From an uncultured Alphaproteobacteria bacterium (GTDB lineage: Bacteria > Pseudomonadota > Alphaproteobacteria > RF32 > CAG-239), in assembly GCA_944391715.1 (NCBI GenBank), contig CALXUP010000016.1, forward strand, positions 1 through 32,675: a stretch of 32,675 bases of DNA. The letters run 5' to 3'. Positions 8,542 through 16,904 of the stretch are shown in pieces (positions within the stretch are counted from its first letter, which is position 1; each line of letters begins with the position of its first letter). The notes under the pieces were generated by a model. It saw only the letters and a list, made by a program, of their open reading frames with translations. It had not been told where the DNA came from and searched no databases. The translations under genes were made by a program, and so were the position numbers.

Positions 8542-10803
8542 ATGAAGAAAGTTGGACTTATGGGACTGGCCTTGTCGTTGATGTATTCGACAAGCGTAAG
8601 CGCGGCAGATGTGCAGGTTCGGAATATTGACGTGAGCGGGCTGCAGAGAGTCGAACTTGAGACGGTGCTTTCATATATTAATATACAAAAGAACGAAAGT
8701 GTTTCGCAGGAGGAACTTGATGATGCCCTGAAGCGCCTGTATAATACCGGCTTGTTTGCCGATGTTGTGATGGATGTCAGTGCCGGTGGAAATCTGAATA
8801 TCCGACTGATAGAGAATCCGATTGTTAATAAACGCGTATTTGACGGCAATGAGAAAATTGACGATGCTATGTTGGAACAGGAAGTTCAGCTGGCTCCCCG
8901 TTCCGTTTTTTCAAAGGCCAAAGTCCAGGAAGATGTTCAGCGTATTTTGGAGATTTATAAGCGTGCCGGGCGTTATGCCGTGGTTGTTGAACCGAAAGTT
9001 ATTGTCCGTTCCGAAAACCGCGTCGATTTGATTTATGAAATTGACGAAGGGCCGGTAGCCTCCATCAGCAAGATTAATTTTATCGGCAATACGCATTATT
9101 CCGACGAGGATTTGCAGGGCGAAATTATGAGTAAGGAGACCCGCTGGTTCCGAATCTTTTCTTCCAAAGAGAATTATGATGCTGAAAAAACGAATTATGA
9201 TAAAGAGTTGCTGCGCCGCTTTTATTTGAAACACGGTTATGCGGATTTTGCTGTATCTTCGGCAGTGGCCGAGCTTAGTCCAGATAAGACTTCTTTTGTT
9301 ATTACTTATGTCTTGGATGAAGGTCCGCGCTATAAAATTGGCGATATTACCATAAAGTCGCAAATTTCAGAAGTTAACGTCGATCCGATGTATGGAGAAG
9401 TATTGTTTGAAAAAGACGACTGGTATAATGCACAGAAAATAGAAAATACCGTAACGGCGCTGACAGAAGAACTCGGCAAGAAAGGCTTTGCTTTTGTTGA
9501 GGTCGAGCCTCAGCTGGTTCGGCATACCGCAAGCGGTAAAATCGACGTTATTTTTAACATTAACGAAGGCGAACGTATTTTTGTCGACAGGATTAATATT
9601 TCCGGCAATACCCGGACGAATGACGAAGTTATCCGCCGTGAGTTCCGCATTGAGGAAGGCGATGCTTTTAACGCCGCCAAAATCAGAGCTTCGCGTCGGA
9701 ATGTCGAACGTTTGAACTATTTCAGCAAAGTTGATATTGAAACCGTTCCGACAGATAATAACAAGGCTGACGTTAATGTGAATGTTGAAGAAAAATCAAC
9801 CGGTTCGTTTAATGTCGGCGTCGGCTATTCTACCGTTAACGGTGCATTAGTTCGAGCCGGAATTTATGAAGAGAACTTCCAGGGTAAAGGTCAGCAGCTC
9901 GGGGCAGATGTTTCTGTTTCGCAACGCGCTCAGGAATATGATCTGAGCTTTACGGAACCTTATTTTATGGGGCAGCCTCTGAGAGCCGGTGTTGACTTGT
10001 TCCGCAGCGAGCAGGATTATCAGGATGAAGGTTCGTATGACAGTGAAACAACCGGCGGGCGTTTGCGTTTGGGGTGGAATTATACCGATGATTTATCCCA
10101 ACAGCTTCGCTATACTTTGCGGCAGGATAAAATTTCGAATGTTGACGAATATTCTTCTGTTTATATTAAACGCGAGGAAGGGACAAGCACCGGTTCGGTT
10201 ATCGGACAGACCTTGTATTATGACAAACGCGACAGTTCGATTAATCCGAAAGAAGGATATTATCTGTCGTTCGGCAATGATGTGGCCGGTGCCGGCGGTG
10301 ATGAAAAATATCTTAAGTTTGACGTTAAGGCTTATACATATCATACACTGGCCGATTATTATACTTTCAAACTCTTTGCCAATGCCGGTTATATTACCGG
10401 TTACGGAGACGAAGACGTTCGTTTGGCTCAACGGTATTATCTCGGCGGTTCAACGCTTCGAGGCTTTGAATTTGCCGGTATCGGTGCCCGTGATAAATAT
10501 ACGGACGATGCTTTGGGCGGTAACTGGATGTTATATACCGGTGCGGAAATGTCTTTCCCGATCGGATTGGACGAGCTTGGTATTCGCGGACGCACCTTTG
10601 TTGATATGGGTATGTTGGGCGAGCCGGATGATATTGACCGCAGAATTGTGGAATATTCTTCTTCTCCACGTGTTGCAGCCGGTTTTGGGTTCCAATGGCT
10701 GTCGCCGATGGGACAAATTGATGTGGATATTGCGTTCCCGATTGTTAAGGAAGATTATGATAAGACCGAGACTTTCCGTTTGAACTTCGGTACGAGATTG
10801 TAA
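8542..10803 (+). CDS. bamA: Outer membrane protein assembly factor BamA
   Basis: This is the core of the BAM complex, which folds beta-barrel proteins into the outer membrane. The 753-residue precursor has a clear signal peptide (about 1-22, ending SVSAA). Five POTRA domains follow to about residue 400 (each with a G-N/L-x-R or INFIGNTHYSDEDL-like pattern), then a 16-strand-type barrel of beta hairpins. The conserved loop-6 motif appears as TLRGFEFAG near 637-645 (VRGF/LRGF family). The protein ends FRLNFGTRL, with Leu rather than the usual terminal aromatic. It lies 28 bases after rseP and before lpxD, the usual alphaproteobacterial order. Confidence 0.96.
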   Translation: MKKVGLMGLALSLMYSTSVSAADVQVRNIDVSGLQRVELETVLSYINIQKNESVSQEELDDALKRLYNTGLFADVVMDVSAGGNLNIRLIENPIVNKRVFDGNEKIDDAMLEQEVQLAPRSVFSKAKVQEDVQRILEIYKRAGRYAVVVEPKVIVRSENRVDLIYEIDEGPVASISKINFIGNTHYSDEDLQGEIMSKETRWFRIFSSKENYDAEKTNYDKELLRRFYLKHGYADFAVSSAVAELSPDKTSFVITYVLDEGPRYKIGDITIKSQISEVNVDPMYGEVLFEKDDWYNAQKIENTVTALTEELGKKGFAFVEVEPQLVRHTASGKIDVIFNINEGERIFVDRINISGNTRTNDEVIRREFRIEEGDAFNAAKIRASRRNVERLNYFSKVDIETVPTDNNKADVNVNVEEKSTGSFNVGVGYSTVNGALVRAGIYEENFQGKGQQLGADVSVSQRAQEYDLSFTEPYFMGQPLRAGVDLFRSEQDYQDEGSYDSETTGGRLRLGWNYTDDLSQQLRYTLRQDKISNVDEYSSVYIKREEGTSTGSVIGQTLYYDKRDSSINPKEGYYLSFGNDVAGAGGDEKYLKFDVKAYTYHTLADYYTFKLFANAGYITGYGDEDVRLAQRYYLGGSTLRGFEFAGIGARDKYTDDALGGNWMLYTGAEMSFPIGLDELGIRGRTFVDMGMLGEPDDIDRRIVEYSSSPRVAAGFGFQWLSPMGQIDVDIAFPIVKEDYDKTETFRLNFGTRL

Positions 10804-10815
10804 TTTTTGAAATGA

Positions 10816-10852
10816 ACTGTTTAGAGCAATTCGACGAGTTGCTCTAAACTGT
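10816..10852. repeat. Intergenic hairpin between bamA and lpxD
   Basis: GTTTAGAGCAA (10819-10829) is perfectly complementary to 10839-10849 around a nine-base loop. Two further pairs lie beyond a T-T mismatch. No T-run follows; the lpxD ribosome site GAGGAG comes next. It is therefore not a classical terminator. It could be an RNA processing or stability element between bamA and lpxD, or a dispersed palindromic repeat. Confidence 0.6.
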
Positions 10853-10865
10853 CTGAGGAGAAAAA

Positions 10866-11885
10866 ATGGTAGATAAATCTTTTTATCGCAATAATGGGCC
10901 GTTCAGTCTGGCAGAGATTGCCCGGATATGTGAAGCGCGGATTTCTGACAATGATAAATCGGGGTTGGAAGTTAATGATATTGCCACGATGGAAAATGCC
11001 CGAAAAGGAGACGTTTGCTTTTTCTATGATAAAAAGGCCAAAAATGAAGCTGCTAAAATCAAGGCGACGGCTTGTGTTACGACAGAGGAACTTGCGCAGT
11101 TTGTGGCTCCGGAAACGGCTGTTTTGATTTGCGGAAATCCGAAACTGGCCTTTTTGAAATTGAATTCTCTGTTTTATGAAATTCCGCTTCCAGAGGCGCA
11201 GATTGCCGCATCAGCCAAGATAGACAAGTCGGCACAGCTCGGAATGAACTGCTTTGTCGGAGAAAATGCCGTTATCGGTAAGAATGTTAAAATCGGCAAT
11301 AACTGTATTATTGAAGCTAACGCTGTTATTGATGATAATTGCGAAATCGGACAGGGGTCGAGAATCGGTGCCGGTGCTCATATTGCTTTTTGCAGAATGG
11401 GAGAGAACTGTCATATTTTCAGCGGGGCGCGCATTGGGCAGGACGGTTTTGGATTTATGATGATCGGCGGGCAGCATAAAAGGATTCCTCAGCTGGGGCT
11501 GGTGATTATCGGTAATGATGTTGAAATCGGCGCTAATTCCTGTGTCGATCGCGGTGCTTTGGATGATACGGTTATCGGCGACGGCTGTCGGATTGATAAT
11601 CTGGTTCAGGTTGCGCATAATGTCCGGCTCGGTAAGGGATGTATTTTGGTATCACAGGTCGGTATTGCCGGCAGTACGGTTTTGGGCGATTATGTTGTTT
11701 GCGGCGGACAGGTCGGTTTGGCAGACCATGTTCATATCGGTTCCGGTGCGCAGATTGCAGCCCAATCGGGTGTGATGGGTAATGTTGAGCCCGGTGCCGT
11801 GGTTATGGGGTATCCGGTCGTACCGATCAAGCAATTTATGCGTCAGACTGCTTTTTTGCAGAATGCCGTTAAAGTAAAGAAATAG
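10866..11885 (+). CDS. lpxD: UDP-3-O-acylglucosamine N-acyltransferase
   Basis: It performs the third step of lipid A synthesis, adding the N-linked hydroxyacyl chain from acyl-ACP to UDP-3-O-acylglucosamine in the cytoplasm. The 339-residue protein has the LpxD N-terminal uridine-binding domain (about 1-100), then a left-handed beta helix of hexapeptide repeats (about 105-310). The catalytic His lies in NLVQVAHNV, and GQDGFGF is present. A short C-terminal helix follows. The ribosome site GAGGAG sits just after the intergenic hairpin. Neighbours bamA and fabZ match the usual order, but lpxA and lpxB do not follow. Confidence 0.96.
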   Translation: MVDKSFYRNNGPFSLAEIARICEARISDNDKSGLEVNDIATMENARKGDVCFFYDKKAKNEAAKIKATACVTTEELAQFVAPETAVLICGNPKLAFLKLNSLFYEIPLPEAQIAASAKIDKSAQLGMNCFVGENAVIGKNVKIGNNCIIEANAVIDDNCEIGQGSRIGAGAHIAFCRMGENCHIFSGARIGQDGFGFMMIGGQHKRIPQLGLVIIGNDVEIGANSCVDRGALDDTVIGDGCRIDNLVQVAHNVRLGKGCILVSQVGIAGSTVLGDYVVCGGQVGLADHVHIGSGAQIAAQSGVMGNVEPGAVVMGYPVVPIKQFMRQTAFLQNAVKVKK

Positions 11886-11921
11886 TGTTGTTAATTTTGA
11901 ACTGATTGAAAAGGAAAATAA

Positions 11922-12362
11922 ATGTCTGAAGTTTATAGTGTTGAACAAATTATGGAGTTTTTGCCGCACCGTTATCCGTTTTTGCTGGTTGACCGCCTGA
12001 CAGTGGAAGAGCCGGGCGTTAAGGGGTTCGGTTTGAAAAACGTGACGATGAACGAGGAATTCTTTCAAGGTCATTTTCCGGGAAATCCGGTTATGCCGGG
12101 TGTTTTGCAAATCGAGGCTATGGCACAGACGGCCGGTGCGCTGGCGATTTCCGGTATGACAAATCTTGAAAAGAAACCCGGAGTTTATTTTATGTCGATT
12201 GACGGTGTAAAATTCAGAAAACCGGTAAAGCCGGGTGATCAGCTGATTATGCATGTTGAGAAGGTTAAGGAACGCGGCAAGGTTTTTGTGTTCAAAGGGC
12301 ATTGTGAAGTTGACGGCAAGGTTGTGTCGGAAGCTGAGTTTACGGCGATGATTGTGTTGTAA
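11922..12362 (+). CDS. fabZ: (3R)-hydroxyacyl-ACP dehydratase FabZ
   Basis: It dehydrates 3-hydroxyacyl-ACP in fatty acid elongation and competes with the Lpx acyltransferases for hydroxyacyl-ACP. The 146-residue hot-dog-fold protein has LPHRYPFLLVDR (14-25) and GHFPGNPVMPG with catalytic His51, then Glu64 in LQIEAMAQ. The start ATG follows AAGGAAAATAA. It is the last gene of the envelope run and is followed by a bidirectional terminator shared with lepA. In many Gram-negatives lpxA comes next; here it does not. Confidence 0.96.
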   Translation: MSEVYSVEQIMEFLPHRYPFLLVDRLTVEEPGVKGFGLKNVTMNEEFFQGHFPGNPVMPGVLQIEAMAQTAGALAISGMTNLEKKPGVYFMSIDGVKFRKPVKPGDQLIMHVEKVKERGKVFVFKGHCEVDGKVVSEAEFTAMIVL

Positions 12363-12391
12363 ATTTTGTGCAGGAGATATGCAAGTATAAC

Positions 12392-12426
12392 AAAAAAAAC
12401 GGAAGTTCAAACTTCCGTTTTTTTTT
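12392..12426. terminator. Bidirectional terminator between fabZ and lepA
   Basis: A-run, then ACGGAAGTT (12399-12407) facing AACTTCCGT (12410-12418), then a T-run. The same structure reads as a terminator on both strands, so it serves the convergent fabZ and lepA transcripts. Confidence 0.9.
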
Positions 12427-12441
12427 ACATTACCGGGAGGT

Positions 12442-14247
12442 TTAGTCGTCTCCGATGCGCAGGGCTTCAATAAATGCGCTTTGCGGAATTTCGACTTTGC
12501 CGAACTGGCGCATTTTCTTTTTGCCTTTCTTTTGTTTTTCCAATAATTTGCGTTTGCGGGTAACGTCGCCGCCATAGCATTTGGCGGTAACGTCTTTGCG
12601 CAAAGCAGAGATTGTTTCCCGCGCGACAATTCTGCCGCCGATAGCAGCCTGAATCGGGATTTTGAACAGATGTCTCGGAATCAGGTCTTTTAATCTTTCG
12701 CATATCTGCCGGCCGCGGCTTTCGGCATCGCTGCGGTGGCTTAAAAAGGCCAGAGCGTCAATCGGTTCTTCGTTAATCAGAATTTCGACTTTGACAAGGT
12801 CAGACTCTTCATAACCGATGATTTCGTAATCAAAGCTGGCATAGCCGCTGGTGATGGATTTTAAGCGGTCATAAAAATCAAAGACGATTTCGTTAAGCGG
12901 AATTTTGTAAACAACCATTGCCCGGCTGCCGGCATAAGTCAGCTCGACTTGTTCGCCGCGGCGTTCGGTGCAGAGTTTCAAAACTGCTCCGAGATAGTTG
13001 TCCGGTACCAGAATCGTTGCTTTTACCCAGGGTTCTTCGATGGATTTTATCTGGGTCAGATCCGGCATATCGGCAGGATTGTGCAAGGTTATCTGCGAGC
13101 CGTCGGTCATATTGATTTTGTAGGCAACCGACGGTGCCGTGATGATTAAATCCAAATCGAATTCCCGTTCCAGGCGTTCTTCGATAATTTCCATATGCAA
13201 AAGCCCGAGGAAACCGCAGCGGAAACCCAGCCCCAAAGCTGCCGAGTTTTCGTTTTGATAATCAATGCTGGCGTCGTTTAATTTGAGTTTGGCCAGAGCG
13301 TCTTTTAAGGCTTCATACTCGCTGCTGTCAACCGGAAATATGGAGCAAAACACAACCGGAACAGAAGGCTTAAAACCTTGCAATGCTTGGGCACAGGGAG
13401 CTTTGTTGTCGGTAATGGTATCGCCGACATGGCAGTCGCTGACGCTTTTGATGCTGGCGGTGATAAAGCCGATTTCGCCGGGATAAAGGGCATCAATATC
13501 CTGCATTTTTGGTGTGAAGATACCGACTTTATCTACCAGGTAGGTGCTGTTGTTGGACATCATCCGAATCTGAGTCTTGCGCTTTAAGACGCCGTCTTTG
13601 ATTCTGACCAGAATGATAACGCCCAAGTACGGGTCATACCAGCTGTCAATCAGCAGGGCCTTTAACGGTGCGTTGACATCTCCCTGCGGGGCGGGCAGGC
13701 GGCGGACAATGGCTTCCAAGAGCTCATCAACACCCAGTCCGGTTTTGCCGGAAGTTTCGACTGCGTCGGAAGTATCAAGCCCGATAACGTCTTCAATCTG
13801 GGTTTTTACTCTTTCCGGGTCGGCTGACGGCAAGTCTATTTTGTTTAAGACGGGAATGATTTCATGGTTGTTGTCAATAGCCAGATAGACATTTGCCAGA
13901 GTCTGAGCTTCAACGCCCTGGGTTGCATCAACAACCAGGACCGAGCCTTCGCAGGAGGCGAGCGAACGGGAGACTTCATATGAAAAGTCAACATGTCCGG
14001 GGGTGTCCATCAGGTTCAGCTGGTAGGTCTTGCCGTCTTTTGCTTTATAATTCAGCCGGACAGTCTGGGCTTTGATCGTGATGCCGCGTTCGCGTTCAAT
14101 ATCCATTGAATCCAAGACCTGTTCCTGCATTTCCCGTTTTTCGAGTCCGCCGCAAAATTCTATCAGGCGGTCAGCCAGGGTGGATTTGCCGTGGTCAATA
14201 TGGGCGATAATTGCAAAGTTGCGAATTAAGCTTAAATCTGTACTCAT
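12442..14247 (-). CDS. lepA: Translation elongation factor 4 (back-translocase LepA)
   Basis: This ribosome-associated GTPase acts on stalled or mistranslocated ribosomes. The 601-residue protein has the GTPase motifs [13 protein letters not shown] (G1, from residue 15), DTPGHVDF (G3) and [10 protein letters not shown] (G4). These are followed by EF-G-like domains II, III and V, and the LepA-specific C-terminal domain (from about 490, with the basic [19 protein letters not shown] segment). Length and domain order are standard. The ATG start is at the conserved N-terminus. It is transcribed alone, convergent with fabZ and divergent from the GNAT gene. Confidence 0.97.
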   Translation of the reverse strand: MSTDLSLIRNFAIIAHIDHGKSTLADRLIEFCGGLEKREMQEQVLDSMDIERERGITIKAQTVRLNYKAKDGKTYQLNLMDTPGHVDFSYEVSRSLASCEGSVLVVDATQGVEAQTLANVYLAIDNNHEIIPVLNKIDLPSADPERVKTQIEDVIGLDTSDAVETSGKTGLGVDELLEAIVRRLPAPQGDVNAPLKALLIDSWYDPYLGVIILVRIKDGVLKRKTQIRMMSNNSTYLVDKVGIFTPKMQDIDALYPGEIGFITASIKSVSDCHVGDTITDNKAPCAQALQGFKPSVPVVFCSIFPVDSSEYEALKDALAKLKLNDASIDYQNENSAALGLGFRCGFLGLLHMEIIEERLEREFDLDLIITAPSVAYKINMTDGSQITLHNPADMPDLTQIKSIEEPWVKATILVPDNYLGAVLKLCTERRGEQVELTYAGSRAMVVYKIPLNEIVFDFYDRLKSITSGYASFDYEIIGYEESDLVKVEILINEEPIDALAFLSHRSDAESRGRQICERLKDLIPRHLFKIPIQAAIGGRIVARETISALRKDVTAKCYGGDVTRKRKLLEKQKKGKKKMRQFGKVEIPQSAFIEALRIGDD

Positions 14248-14319
14248 CTTGTTTTTTATTCCCGTTGGTTATTGTTAAATCAGAAAATAAATGAAATTTT
14301 TGGATTAAGCAATATAATA

Positions 14320-14352
14320 TTGATTGTACTAATCAAGAAAAGCGGTTATACT
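14320..14352 (+). promoter_or_regulatory. Promoter with overlapping dyad upstream of the GNAT gene
   Basis: TTGTAC (14324-14329), a 17-base spacer and TATACT (14347-14352) lie about 30 bases before the GNAT start. A small inverted repeat, TTGATT-5-AATCAA (14320-14336), covers the -35 element and could be an operator. It sits in the 133-base divergent region with lepA. Confidence 0.5.
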
Positions 14353-14380
14353 GAATAAAAAATACAGAAGGAGGCGTGCG

Positions 14381-14818
14381 ATGAGAAAGCTGATTGATAT
14401 TGATTATGGTTCCAGCCGTTATGACGAGTTGGTGGAATTGCGCTACAAAATCCTTTTGAAACCGCTGGGGCTGAAGTTTTTGGATACTTATCGTCCGCAG
14501 GAAGCCGGTTATCTGCATATCGGCTGTGTAGAAAGCCTGGACGACAAGCTTATCGGCGGATTGATGCTGGTGCCGGTGGATAACGAGGTTATCCGGATGA
14601 TGCAGGTGGCAGTGGATTCCAAATATCAGGGCGAAGGAGTCGGGCGCCAGTTGGTTGAGTATGCCGAAAAACGCGCCAAAGAAGCAGGGTATTCCCGGCT
14701 GGTGATGCACGCCATGCTTTCGGTGGTTTCCTTTTATGATAAGCTGGGTTTTGTGCAGGAAGGCGATATTTTTGAGGAAAAGGGCATTACTTTCGCCAAG
14801 ATGGTAAAAGAACTTTAG
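14381..14818 (+). CDS. GNAT family N-acetyltransferase
   Basis: It is predicted to transfer an acetyl group from acetyl-CoA to an unknown amine. The 145-residue single-domain protein shows the acetyl-CoA binding stretch MQVAVDSKYQGEGVGRQLV with Q83-G84-E85-G86-V87-G88 (the Q/R-x-x-G-x-G/A pattern). A C-terminal AGYSRLVMHAM...FYDKLGFV segment is typical of motif B. The opening YDELVELRYKILLKPLGL resembles the ElaA-like/GNAT subgroup. A good ribosome site (AGGAGG) precedes the ATG. The next gene starts 14 bases after the stop, so the two form a pair. The substrate cannot be read from sequence. Confidence 0.85.
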   Translation: MRKLIDIDYGSSRYDELVELRYKILLKPLGLKFLDTYRPQEAGYLHIGCVESLDDKLIGGLMLVPVDNEVIRMMQVAVDSKYQGEGVGRQLVEYAEKRAKEAGYSRLVMHAMLSVVSFYDKLGFVQEGDIFEEKGITFAKMVKEL

Positions 14819-14832
14819 AAAGGTTTTTCAAG

Positions 14833-15708
14833 ATGGTCCGGTCAGCAGATAAATATCCGATATTGTTAAAAACAATTTGCGAATTGTATGTTTCAAATCG
14901 GGCTGCAGAGGCTGAGAGGATAATAGCTGAACGTTTTTTACAGTCTTCCGAAAGACTGCCGGCATTAGAAGTTAAGGAAAAAATGGAGTTTATTGCTCGT
15001 AACGGCCGGCAGGACGAAAAGCTTTTGCCGATGATTGAAGTGTATGAGGCTTTTAACGCTTTGGATTCCTATTATCGAGTGTCTGGAATGAATGAGTATT
15101 ATCAGCGCTCAGACCCATTATATGAATATGCTTATTGCGCTTTGGAAAAAATGACGCGTATTAAAAAATATCTTACATCTGAACAGATCGAGCGTTTAGA
15201 GCGGGATTTTAAAAATCTGAAACAGACGTTAAAAGAAGAATTGCCGCCGAGACTGCGCAAAAAGAAAGAAAAAGGCCAAAAACTGGTTGAAATCGGGCAC
15301 AGTCCTTTAGAAAAGGCTTTTAAAACATCTACCAGGGCATTCAAATATAAAAAGATGAACGAGCAGGAGAAAAACGAAGCTTTTAAAAAAATCCGCAATA
15401 TGGCTTATGTTATGTATAACATAATGGCACAGAAACTGGAAGATCCCGGACTTTGGTACGGAGAAAGAGTTTTGTGTATGGAACAAATGATTAGCGCGAT
15501 AAACTGGCTGGATTGGAAAAGAAGCAACAAGTTTAAGCGTAAACAGGAAATTTATCATGATCTGGCGGAGTTGCACAAGAAACATAAATGTTTTGCAGAA
15601 GCCGGCCGGGCGGAAATTATGGAGCAGCGATTTGCCGGTTCTCTTGAAAATATGGTCAGTTATACCGTTAAGAAAATGAACCGGTATGAGAATTATAATG
15701 AGCGGTGA
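14833..15708 (+). CDS. Hypothetical lysine-rich helical protein
   Basis: I do not recognise this family. The 291-residue product has no signal peptide or membrane segment, so it is probably cytoplasmic. It is rich in Lys, Glu and Met and looks almost entirely alpha-helical. A strongly basic stretch, PPRLRKKKEKGQK, lies near residues 138-150. The helix-rich parts before and after could be TPR-like. The ATG follows AAAGG by nine bases. It is downstream of the GNAT gene (14-base gap), is probably co-transcribed with it, and is closed by a terminator. It could be an accessory partner or substrate of the acetyltransferase; that is only an inference from adjacency. Confidence 0.75.
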   Translation: MVRSADKYPILLKTICELYVSNRAAEAERIIAERFLQSSERLPALEVKEKMEFIARNGRQDEKLLPMIEVYEAFNALDSYYRVSGMNEYYQRSDPLYEYAYCALEKMTRIKKYLTSEQIERLERDFKNLKQTLKEELPPRLRKKKEKGQKLVEIGHSPLEKAFKTSTRAFKYKKMNEQEKNEAFKKIRNMAYVMYNIMAQKLEDPGLWYGERVLCMEQMISAINWLDWKRSNKFKRKQEIYHDLAELHKKHKCFAEAGRAEIMEQRFAGSLENMVSYTVKKMNRYENYNER

Positions 15709-15725
15709 GTTTTGATTTTTTATCT

Positions 15726-15760
15726 AATCCCCTGACTTTTAATGTTAAGGGGATTTTTCT
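15726..15760 (+). terminator. Rho-independent terminator after the hypothetical gene
   Basis: AATCCCC (15726-15732) pairs with GGGGATT (15749-15755). The stem continues inward through TGAC/GTTA with one bulged A and a seven-base loop, and TTTTTCTT follows. The downstream arm can alternatively pair with AAAATCCCC at 15773-15781 in the next element. Confidence 0.75.
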
Positions 15761-15762
15761 TG

Positions 15763-15780
15763 TCTTCTAGCCAAAATCCC
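15763..15780 (+). promoter_or_regulatory. Conserved 18-base box upstream of the cysteine-rich gene promoter (copy B)
   Basis: TCTTCTAGCCAAAATCCC is identical to the minus-strand copy at 79-62. It ends 21 bases before TTGACT. The word ACCTTTCATTA (15787-15797) matches ACTTTTCATTA in copy A at the same offset. Both copies directly follow a terminator whose stem begins AATCCCC. Confidence 0.6.
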
Positions 15781-15801
15781 CTGTATACCTTTCATTATAT
15801 A

Positions 15802-15830
15802 TTGACTATTCGTTTGAGCCGTGATATAAT
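15802..15830 (+). promoter_or_regulatory. Near-consensus sigma-70 promoter of the solo cysteine-rich gene
   Basis: TTGACT (15802-15807), a 17-base spacer and a perfect TATAAT (15825-15830) lie 34 bases before the ATG. They give a short leader that includes the ribosome site GGGAGAGG. This is the best promoter match in the window together with the one at 12-40. Confidence 0.8.
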
Positions 15831-15864
15831 CTCCCTATGTGTTTGTTTTAACGGGAGAGGTTTA

Positions 15865-16464
15865 ATGAAACAATTTATTTTTGGAAGCGTCTTATGCTGC
15901 ACTGTCCTTACTTCCGGTTATGCCTTAGCGGCCTGCACTCAAACGCCGGACTGTGAGACGTTGGGATACATATATACTGCCGATGAATGTCCGAACGGCG
16001 GCGTTAAATGTCCGTTTGATACCAGCAAATATTTTTGTTTCGATCCGCAGACCTGCGATTATACTTATACCGCCGAAACTTGTGCGGCACAATGTAAAAA
16101 TGTCGGCTCATCTTCCTGCACTAAAAATGGCACGACTTATTACGCCTCCTGTGGCTCTTCTAAATGTTCAAGCGGGAAAAGCTGTTATAATGGGATGTGT
16201 TTTACTTCTGTTTCGGTAAGCGGCTGGTGTTGCGGATATGTCTATGAATGCGGGTATAATGGCGGGACTTCAAATTCCAATGACAGTTATTGTCAAAGCT
16301 ATTATGGCCGGAGCTGCTATAATCAATGCAGATACCGGGGGTATCCAGATTGTACTGATATGCATGCAAGTTGCCGTGCTTCTGGTCGTAATCCTGCTTT
16401 TCAACTTTGTGAAGGGGATGATTATTATGGTTATTTTGGCAATGCATATTATGTATGTCAGTAG
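15865..16464 (+). CDS. Secreted cysteine-rich modular protein (solo copy)
   Basis: This 199-residue precursor has a signal peptide (about 1-22, Ala-Leu-Ala before the cleavage site). The mature protein carries about 23 cysteines. Module A (about 24-58) reads TPDC, GYIYT, DEC, CPFDTSK, FC. Module B (64-112) reads CDYTYT, C, C, SCTKNGTTYYASCG, KCSSGK. Module C (122-182) reads CCGY, CGYNGGTS, SC, GYPDCTD, SC. The tail is rich in Tyr and Gly. The ATG at 15865 has a good ribosome site and begins the signal peptide; the frame is open upstream but that stretch holds the promoter. LAAC before the first mature Cys resembles a lipobox, but the paralogues favour ordinary cleavage. Three paralogues lie at 30031-32675. 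An exported disulfide-bonded protein is likely; its role is unknown. Confidence 0.85.
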   Translation: MKQFIFGSVLCCTVLTSGYALAACTQTPDCETLGYIYTADECPNGGVKCPFDTSKYFCFDPQTCDYTYTAETCAAQCKNVGSSSCTKNGTTYYASCGSSKCSSGKSCYNGMCFTSVSVSGWCCGYVYECGYNGGTSNSNDSYCQSYYGRSCYNQCRYRGYPDCTDMHASCRASGRNPAFQLCEGDDYYGYFGNAYYVCQ

Positions 16465-16526
16465 TTTGTTGTAATATTTTCTGTTGTTTTTTTGTTGTGA
16501 GCAGTTTCAGAGAGGTGTAGATGATG

Positions 16527-16563
16527 AAAACTCCCGGCATTATCTTGTCCGGGAGTTTTAAGT
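16527..16563. terminator. Bidirectional terminator between the cysteine-rich gene and the cold shock gene
   Basis: AAAACTCCCGG (16527-16537) is perfectly complementary to 16549-16559 around an 11-base loop. The A- and T-ends let it work on either strand. It closes the convergent cysteine-rich and cold shock genes. Confidence 0.85.
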
Positions 16564-16569
16564 TGTTTG

Positions 16570-16779
16570 TTATTGGCGGATGAGGCCGATGTTGCCGGCC
16601 GCCTGACGGCCACGGTCATTGTAAACCTCAAAGTTAACGACATCGCCATCGTTTAAGCGGCGAAGACCGTTCTTTTCCAAAGCCGTGATGTGGACAAAGA
16701 TGTCTTTATCGCTGTTTTCCGGAGTGATAAAACCATAGCCTTTTTTGACGTTAAACCACTTTACAGTACCTTTTTGCAT
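16570..16779 (-). CDS. Cold shock domain protein (CspA family)
   Basis: This small single-stranded nucleic-acid binding protein acts as an RNA chaperone. The 69-residue product is a single OB-fold cold shock domain: KGTVKWFNVKKGYGFI (with the KGYGFI RNP1 core) and DIFVHI (RNP2). Length is typical. The ribosome site AAGGA lies about eight bases before the ATG. The 125 bases upstream hold no other gene and may act as a leader, as in other csp genes, but I see no clear cold box or convincing promoter. It is transcribed as a single gene ending at a strong hairpin. Confidence 0.95.
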   Translation of the reverse strand: MQKGTVKWFNVKKGYGFITPENSDKDIFVHITALEKNGLRRLNDGDVVNFEVYNDRGRQAAGNIGLIRQ

Positions 16780-16904
16780 TGATATATCCTTTTGTTGTTG
16801 TTTTAATCCGGTTCATAATCTTTTGATTTTCGAAAGATTTTTGTTCCTTTTTCCATATAAGTCGGAAAAGGGGGTTTTAAAGGCAAGGCAAATTAGAAAA
16901 AAGG

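Noticed and set aside
11652..12629. Long minus-strand open frame of 325 codons
   Set aside because: It runs antisense through lpxD and fabZ, crosses the terminator and enters lepA in another frame, so it is a shadow.
15928..15939. Lipobox LAAC in the solo cysteine-rich protein
   Set aside because: It fits the consensus, but paralogues have QAGC and NATC at the same place. All fit cleavage after A-x-A one residue before the cysteine, so a soluble secreted form is favoured; not excluded.
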